Below, one piece after another: positions 1 through 3,476 of a stretch of DNA of 6,969 nt (position 1 is its first letter; every line of letters begins with the position of its first letter). A program made the translations under genes and the position numbers. The notes below the pieces were generated by a model. That model was not told where the DNA came from. It worked only from the letters and a program-made list of their open reading frames with translations, and made no database searches. Source of the stretch: Planctomycetales bacterium (GTDB taxonomy: Bacteria; Planctomycetota; Planctomycetia; Planctomycetales; Planctomycetaceae). The stretch covers positions 1 through 6,969 of the forward strand of contig JAGVKR010000579.1 of NCBI GenBank assembly GCA_020050375.1, read 5' to 3'.

Positions 1-6
1 GAATCG

Positions 7-792
7 TTACAACTCGATCGGCCAGAGCCTGCCCGCCGACATGCCGCCGTCGACATACAGGGTCTGACCGGTCATGAAGGCGGAAGCCTTCGAGGCGAGG
101 TAAATCGCGGTGCCGACGAGGTCTTCGACGTTCCCCAGCCGCTGCAACGGGCAGACCGACTTGTTCCACGCCTGCATCTTGGGATCGGACCAGAGCTTGT
201 TGGTCATGTCGGTGAGAATGAATCCCGGCGCGAGGCCGTTGACGCGGACGCCGTGCTGCCCCCATTCGGCAGCCATCCCACGGGTGAGCATGCTCACGCC
301 GGCTTTGCTCATCGCGTAGGGGAGCACTCCCTTGAGAGGGGAATTCGTGTTGAGCGAATCAATGTTGATGATCGAGCCGCTTTTCTGGGCGATCATCTGC
401 TTCCCCACCTCCTGCGAGAGGAAGAACAACCCGCGGAGGTTGATGTCGAGGATAAAGTCGTACTCTTCGGGAGTGAACGTCTCGACCTTCTTCCGCTTGT
501 TGACGCCGGCGACGTTGAGAAGCGTGTCGATCCGCCCATGGCGCTCGACGACGGTCTTCACGAGCGATGGAATCTGGTCGACCTCACTGACGTCACAAAC
601 GACGTGCTGGACCGGCTTCTCGCCGGTCGAGATCTCGCGGGCGGTTTGCGAGATCGTCTTTTCCTCGCGGCCGGTGATGACCACCTGCGCTCCGCGCTCG
701 GCAAAGGCGGCAGCCAGAGACCGCCCGATCCCGCGGCTGCCGCCGGAGACGAGGACGATTTGGTTAGAGACGGAGAAGAGGTTGTCGGCCAT
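7..792 (-). CDS. SDR-family NAD(P)-dependent oxidoreductase, gluconate 5-dehydrogenase-like
   Basis: Classical short-chain dehydrogenase/reductase of 261 residues, a normal family length. Visible motifs are the Rossmann dinucleotide-binding loop SGGSRGIG at residues 16-23, NVAG at 93-96, the structural Asn118, and the catalytic Ser146, Tyr159 and Lys163 (YAMSK). The C-terminus carries the usual TGQTLYVDGGM segment (about 241-251). Arg20 in the glycine-rich loop and Arg42 after the second strand suggest NADP(H) preference (inference). Overall resemblance is to gluconate 5-dehydrogenase/KduD-type sugar-acid or polyol dehydrogenases, but the substrate cannot be read from sequence. The start is placed at the ATG at 792-790. 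The frame stays open upstream to 888, but that part is dispersed-repeat sequence and the family begins about ten residues before the Rossmann strand. No Shine-Dalgarno is seen: the leader is pyrimidine-rich heptamer repeat right up to the ATG. The gene is divergent from the DUF1559 gene across a long spacer. Confidence 0.93.
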   Translation of the reverse strand: MADNLFSVSNQIVLVSGGSRGIGRSLAAAFAERGAQVVITGREEKTISQTAREISTGEKPVQHVVCDVSEVDQIPSLVKTVVERHGRIDTLLNVAGVNKRKKVETFTPEEYDFILDINLRGLFFLSQEVGKQMIAQKSGSIINIDSLNTNSPLKGVLPYAMSKAGVSMLTRGMAAEWGQHGVRVNGLAPGFILTDMTNKLWSDPKMQAWNKSVCPLQRLGNVEDLVGTAIYLASKASAFMTGQTLYVDGGMSAGRLWPIEL

Positions 793-793
793 G

Positions 794-835
794 GGAGCAG
801 GAGTCAGGGGAAAGGAATCAGGGGTCAGGGAAAAC
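794..835. repeat. Degenerate heptamer array abutting the SDR start codon
   Basis: Six consecutive 7-bp units in phase (794, 801, 808, 815, 822, 829) fit a loose GRRTCAG consensus on the plus strand: GGAGCAG, GAGTCAG, GGGAAAG, GAATCAG, GGGTCAG, GGAAAAC. The array ends one base before the SDR ATG and so forms the whole proximal leader of that gene, where a ribosome binding site would be expected. The units are related to the AGGGGAC/AGGGATC units inside pdxA (3993-4020). Confidence 0.7.
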
Positions 836-865
836 CGTTTAAGCCGCGAGTCACAGCCGAGTGCC
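836..865. repeat. Dispersed repeat, copy 1 (CAGCCGAGTGCC-type)
   Basis: This 30-nt segment matches 4030-4058 inside pdxA at 27 of 30 positions (one 1-nt gap, two substitutions). The shared core includes GCCGCGAG and CAGCCGAGTGCC. Both copies lie in the same orientation directly after a TCAGGG-type heptamer array, so heptamers plus this core behave as one composite unit. Whether it is mobile is inference. Confidence 0.75.
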
Positions 866-1078
866 GTGTCGCAAGAGAATTCGATCAAAGCATCTCCATT
901 TTCACATCGTACATCAACATAACGTCTCGAACCACGGTCAGGGCGATGCGGTCGTGGTCGGGGGTGCGTCCGTTAATCCGCGACGTAAATCAGACGGATC
1001 GGGGCAAGTTCTTTTCAAAACGGTTCCAAGGGGCCGCTGCAATCGGTGGCGCGTTGAGCGGTTCCGTATGTCGTTGCC

Positions 1079-1112
1079 ATTCAAAATCCGATGCAGTTGT
1101 CGGATTTTGAAT
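1079..1112. repeat. Perfect 13-bp hairpin with TGCAGTTG loop, copy 1
   Basis: Left arm ATTCAAAATCCGA (1079-1091), loop TGCAGTTG (1092-1099) and right arm TCGGATTTTGAAT (1100-1112) are perfectly complementary over 13 bp. A second hairpin with the same loop and distal stem lies at 1400-1433. It lies 287 nt upstream of the SDR start, not at a gene end, so a simple terminator role is not the obvious reading. Confidence 0.9.
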
Positions 1113-1312
1113 CGCGTCCATTCTGGGAATAGAAGGAGAAGTCGCGACTCGCCGGACAGGAAACAAACTTACACGGGGATGCACGATCATGTTTTATTCT
1201 CATCCCACTTCACACAAGATGGTTACGGTGAAAAACCCGCGTTCTATGCTGCATAAAAGCCGGGAAAAATGCATAATCGTGCCAACCTTTTCCTTTCGTG
1301 GACCAAGAAGAT

Positions 1313-1347
1313 TTCACCACGAAAGACACGAAAACTCACAAAAGAAG
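1313..1347. repeat. Degenerate CACGAAA-type repeat with 7-bp spacing
   Basis: The run TTCACCA, CGAAAGA, CACGAAA, ACTCACA, AAAGAAG can be cut into in-phase heptamers. It resembles the ACCACGAAAGACACGAAA class of intergenic repeat that I recall from many bacterial genomes. The units are too divergent here to be certain. Confidence 0.4.
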
Positions 1348-1384
1348 CTCCGGGCCACGTTTGAGCGTAGCGATCAACGGTATC

Positions 1385-1397
1385 ACGGATCGGGGCA
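1385..1397 (+). repeat. 13-bp direct repeat (second copy; first at 994-1006)
   Basis: ACGGATCGGGGCA occurs identically at 994-1006 and 1385-1397. The second copy lies two bases before the hairpin at 1400; the first lies 72 bases before the hairpin at 1079. A match of this length could arise by chance in a window this size, so the pairing with the hairpins is only suggestive. Confidence 0.5.
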
Positions 1398-1399
1398 CT

Positions 1400-1433
1400 G
1401 TTCGAAAATGTGTGCAGTTGCACATTTTTGAAT
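1400..1433. repeat. 13-bp hairpin with TGCAGTTG loop, copy 2
   Basis: Left arm GTTCGAAAATGTG (1400-1412), loop TGCAGTTG (1413-1420) and right arm CACATTTTTGAAT (1421-1433) form 11 Watson-Crick pairs plus two G-T wobbles. Loop and distal stem match the hairpin at 1079-1112, while the five loop-proximal pairs are all different yet still complementary. It lies 294 nt before the DUF1559 start, nearly mirroring copy 1 relative to the SDR gene. Confidence 0.9.
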
Positions 1434-1458
1434 TTCACCGATGTCTGAGGCCTTCGGG

Positions 1459-1497
1459 GTGCGTGCCTTGGTCTGCATGAGCCTGTCCCGCACGCAC
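1459..1497. other. 8-bp inverted repeat, 23-nt loop
   Basis: GTGCGTGC (1459-1466) is complementary to GCACGCAC (1490-1497). It lies just downstream of the second TGCAGTTG hairpin and may be part of a larger fold. On its own it is weak evidence of function. Confidence 0.35.
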
Positions 1498-1508
1498 ACC
1501 GGCCCTGA

Positions 1509-1519
1509 GTATAGTATAC
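1509..1519. promoter_or_regulatory. GTATAGTATAC palindrome, possible operator
   Basis: GTATA-G-TATAC is a perfect 5+1+5 palindrome in an otherwise G+C-rich spacer, about 210 nt upstream of the DUF1559 start. It could be a repressor site or contain a -10-like TATAGT. No partner site or adjacent regulator gene is visible. Confidence 0.25.
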
Positions 1520-1620
1520 AAAAGAACATGCATCCGGTCAAGGCCCGTTGCTGGTCCGTCTCCTTGTCACGTCCGATCTGTGCGGCATGAGAGTTCGAAG
1601 GGCGTTCCATCTGCCAGAAT

Positions 1621-1649
1621 GTGTCACCATCGCGCTGGCGCGGTAGAAT
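1621..1649 (+). promoter_or_regulatory. Candidate sigma70-type promoter for the DUF1559 gene
   Basis: GTGTCA (1621-1626; 4/6 to TTGACA) and TAGAAT (1644-1649; 5/6 to TATAAT) are separated by 17 nt, giving a leader of about 70 nt before the GTG start at 1727. It was found by eye, and chance matches of this quality are common. Confidence 0.3.
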
Positions 1650-1715
1650 GTGAACCGGTGCTTCACCTGATTCATTGACCTGTTCTTGTTCGTCGATTCC
1701 GATCCGGCGGACGAC

Positions 1716-1720
1716 GGAGG
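1716..1720 (+). promoter_or_regulatory. Ribosome binding site GGAGG for the GTG start
   Basis: GGAGG lies six nucleotides before GTG at 1727. It decides in favour of this non-ATG start; no ATG in the same frame comes before the membrane segment. Confidence 0.75.
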
Positions 1721-1726
1721 TGCCCC

Positions 1727-2527
1727 GTGTCGGACCCTGCACCGACGGTACAGCCAGATGCTAGTGATTCGAACCGCGCTCCGCCTCGACGCTGGGTACG
1801 CCGAATCTTCACGAGCGTGCTGGTTGTCCTGGCGGGAATTGTTCTGCTGGCCTTGTTTATCCCCGCGATTGATCGAGGCGTGCCTGGGGCGGCGCGTCGC
1901 ACCCAATGCAAGAACAATCTCAAGCAAATTGGCCTGGCCCTGCACAATTACCACGATGTTTTCGGATGCTTCCCTCCCGCATATGTCGCCGATGAAGAAG
2001 GCCGTCCGTTACACAGTTGGCGAGTCCTGATTCTGCCGTATCTCGATCAGGCGCCGCTCTACAGTCGGTACCGATTCGACGAGCCGTGGGACGGGCCGAA
2101 TAATCGTAAACTCCACGAAGCGGTCGTCGACATTTACCGGTGTCCGTCGGATCCGCCGACGTCAAAGTCTGCAGACACGAATTGCACGAATTACGTCGCC
2201 GTTGTCGGTCCCGAGACGATGTGGCCGGGCTCGGAGGGGGTGAAGCGCAGAGACATCACCGACGGTCCGTCGAACACGTTGATCGTCGTCGAAACGGCGA
2301 ACTCCGGCATTCATTGGATGGAGCCCCGCGACCTGCACGTGTTGCAAATGGCGTCGACGATCAACAGCTCCGGCGGGCAGGGGATGTCGAGCAAACACGC
2401 TGGCTGCGCGGTGGGCCTTTTGTCCGATGGCGCAGTGCGGACTCTCAGCGAGAAACTGCCGGCCGAAACCTTGCGGGCCTTGCTGACGATCAAGGGCAAA
2501 GAGCCACTCACAGACAACGACTTCTAG
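1727..2527 (+). CDS. DUF1559 domain protein, N-terminally anchored, lacking a prepilin motif
   Basis: A 266-residue member of DUF1559, a very large planctomycete family of pilin/pseudopilin-like surface or secreted proteins whose function is unknown. Hallmarks are ARRTQCKNNLKQIGLALHNY (about residues 56-75) followed by HDVFGCFPP, SWRVLILPYLDQAPLY (97-112), the CPSDP turn (139-143), the NWMEPRDL-like segment near the last third, and a C-terminal H-x9-DG element (His224 to Asp234-Gly235). One membrane segment spans about residues 27-45. In typical members this helix is preceded by the type IV prepilin cleavage signal (G-FTLIE). Here the tail is a basic, Pro-rich stretch ending PRRWVRR with no such motif, so processing by prepilin peptidase is unlikely and the protein is probably a single-pass membrane protein (inference). 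It is a stand-alone gene with a strong RBS. A hairpin follows immediately. Confidence 0.92.
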   Translation: MSDPAPTVQPDASDSNRAPPRRWVRRIFTSVLVVLAGIVLLALFIPAIDRGVPGAARRTQCKNNLKQIGLALHNYHDVFGCFPPAYVADEEGRPLHSWRVLILPYLDQAPLYSRYRFDEPWDGPNNRKLHEAVVDIYRCPSDPPTSKSADTNCTNYVAVVGPETMWPGSEGVKRRDITDGPSNTLIVVETANSGIHWMEPRDLHVLQMASTINSSGGQGMSSKHAGCAVGLLSDGAVRTLSEKLPAETLRALLTIKGKEPLTDNDF

Positions 2528-2530
2528 CGG

Positions 2531-2559
2531 TGTTGTCAGCCGTCATCGCGGCTGCAACA
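2531..2559 (+). terminator. Hairpin after the DUF1559 stop, possible terminator
   Basis: TGTTGTCAGCC (2531-2541) pairs with GGCTGCAACA (2549/2550-2559) through ten base pairs with one bulged T and an approximately 8-nt loop, starting three bases after the TAG stop. The nearest T run (seven Ts, 2585-2591) is about 25 nt away, so it is not a textbook intrinsic terminator. Confidence 0.45.
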
Positions 2560-2647
2560 ATGCACCCTCCGCCGGGGACTGGTCTTTTTTTCGTCCGGCC
2601 GTAGCATGACGATGTTTGCGAGCGGAACGAGCGACTGACTGACTCAC

Positions 2648-2768
2648 GAAAAATGGACCTGTCCTCAGAATTCGCGCCACTTGCGCGAGGGGGTCGGGTC
2701 CATTTTCCGGCGATTGACGCTCGATCTGTTGGGCCAGGGAGCCGTGCCGGAAAATAGACCAGACCCCG
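2648..2768. repeat. Three alternating copies of a GGAAAATGGACC repeat forming two exclusive hairpins
   Basis: Copy 1 (2648-2666, plus) contains AAAATGGACC. Copy 2 (2689-2710) is on the opposite strand. Copy 3 (2747-2768, plus) begins CCGGAAAATAGACC. Copy 2 pairs with copy 3 through about 20 base pairs with two mismatches and a 34-nt loop, or with copy 1 through AAAATGGACC/GGTCCATTTT (2650-2659/2697-2706). The two pairings cannot coexist. The element fills the spacer between the DUF1559 gene and rfbC and is most simply a nested dispersed palindromic repeat. Confidence 0.8.
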
Positions 2769-2777
2769 TGAGCATTT

Positions 2778-2796
2778 CGGGCCGGCCCGGCTTTTT
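2778..2796 (+). terminator. CGGGCCGGCCCG palindrome followed by T5
   Basis: A perfect 12-bp G+C palindrome (2778-2789) is followed closely by TTTTT (2792-2796). As RNA it would form only a short stem with a 4-nt loop, so it is a weak terminator candidate at best. It sits 35 nt before rfbC. Confidence 0.25.
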
Positions 2797-2824
2797 GGAC
2801 TGTTTTTGAAAGTCGATTTCCACG

Positions 2825-3364
2825 ATGCAATTTCATCAGACGGAACTTCCAGGCGTGATTCTCGTCGAGCCAAAAGTGTTCGCCGACGAGCGCGGGTTTT
2901 TCATGGAGACGTATCATCAACCGCGGTTTGTCGCGGCGGGGATCGCTCTTCCCTTCGTGCAGGACAATCATTCGAAATCGCGGCGCGGCGTGCTGCGTGG
3001 GTTGCACTATCAGCTCGGGCATCCGCAGGGGAAGCTCGTGCGAGCCGTGCAGGGAGAGATTTTCGATGTGGCGGTCGACGTCCGCCGCAGTTCGCCGACG
3101 TTCGGCAAGTGGGTGGGAGTGCTGCTCAGCGACGCGAATCGCCGGCAGTTGTACCTCCCCCCCGGCTTCGCCCACGGCTTCTGCGTCGTCAGTGAAACGG
3201 CCGAGGTGCTCTATAAGACGACCGACGTCTATCATCCCGAAGACGAACGAACCGTGATCTGGAACGACCCCGACATCGGCGTCATCTGGCCTGTCAGTGA
3301 TCCGGTCGTTTCGGCGAAAGACCAGCTCGCCAAGCGCCTCTCGGAAACGGAGTGTTTTGCATGA
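2825..3364 (+). CDS. rfbC: dTDP-4-dehydrorhamnose 3,5-epimerase
   Basis: RmlC/RfbC epimerase of 179 residues, full family length. It epimerises C3 and C5 of dTDP-4-keto-6-deoxyglucose, the third step of dTDP-L-rhamnose synthesis for cell-surface polysaccharide; it is a cytoplasmic cupin dimer. Diagnostic stretches are VFADERGFFMETY (18-30), FVQDNHSKSRRGVLRGLHYQ (44-63) with catalytic His61, KLVRAVQGEIFDVAVDVRRSSPTFGKWVG (70-98), LYLPPGFAHGF (109-119), and LYKTTDVYHPEDE (129-141) with the conserved Tyr130. The general-base partner is probably Asp166 in SAKD (family knowledge, approximate). The start ATG matches the family N-terminus; no clear Shine-Dalgarno precedes it. It is an orphan here: rfbA, rfbB and rfbD are not adjacent. 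pdxA starts 112 nt downstream on the same strand, so readthrough is possible but not shown. The assignment is secure. Confidence 0.96.
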   Translation: MQFHQTELPGVILVEPKVFADERGFFMETYHQPRFVAAGIALPFVQDNHSKSRRGVLRGLHYQLGHPQGKLVRAVQGEIFDVAVDVRRSSPTFGKWVGVLLSDANRRQLYLPPGFAHGFCVVSETAEVLYKTTDVYHPEDERTVIWNDPDIGVIWPVSDPVVSAKDQLAKRLSETECFA

Positions 3365-3433
3365 CCCGCGCCACGTAATCACGACAACGAGACGGAATCG
3401 GATGGCGCGAACCTGCCAGTGACGGCTGCCTCT

Positions 3434-3475
3434 CTCGTCTTCTATTCTCGATCTTCTATCCTCGATCCTCGCCCC
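3434..3475. repeat. Heptamer array abutting the pdxA start codon
   Basis: Six in-phase 7-mers (3434, 3441, 3448, 3455, 3462, 3469) alternate between TCTATYC and TCGATCY, giving a 14-bp superperiod, and end one base before the pdxA ATG. The strand that serves as leader is pyrimidine-rich, so there is no Shine-Dalgarno. The arrangement mirrors the array in front of the SDR gene. Confidence 0.8.
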
Positions 3476-3476
3476 C

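Larger units (their letters stand above)
793..1726. other. Long divergent noncoding spacer
   Basis: About 930 nt between the divergent SDR and DUF1559 genes. I find no credible protein gene: the open frames here are short, overlap one another on both strands and lack domain-like sequence. The spacer holds the SDR-proximal repeats (794-865), two related hairpins (1079-1112, 1400-1433), a 13-bp direct repeat ACGGATCGGGGCA (994-1006 and 1385-1397), a degenerate CACGAAA-type repeat (1313-1347), an 8-bp inverted repeat (1459-1466/1490-1497), an 11-bp palindrome (1509-1519) and a candidate promoter for the DUF1559 gene. An unannotated structured RNA cannot be excluded. Confidence 0.75.

Noticed and set aside
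793..888. 32-codon N-terminal extension of the SDR protein
   Set aside because: The extension is encoded by the dispersed repeat and heptamers. The family N-terminus fits the ATG at 792.
253..1110. 285-codon plus-strand open frame opposite the SDR gene
   Set aside because: It is antisense to a clear SDR enzyme, has highly charged composition with no domain, and runs into repeat sequence. This is typical of a shadow frame in G+C-rich DNA.
2633..2644. GACT x3 tetranucleotide repeat
   Set aside because: Only three units in noncoding DNA; too short to carry meaning on its own.
3361..3378. Five-codon ATG...TAA frame overlapping the rfbC stop
   Set aside because: Too short and without RBS; the ATGA at the rfbC end appears fortuitous.
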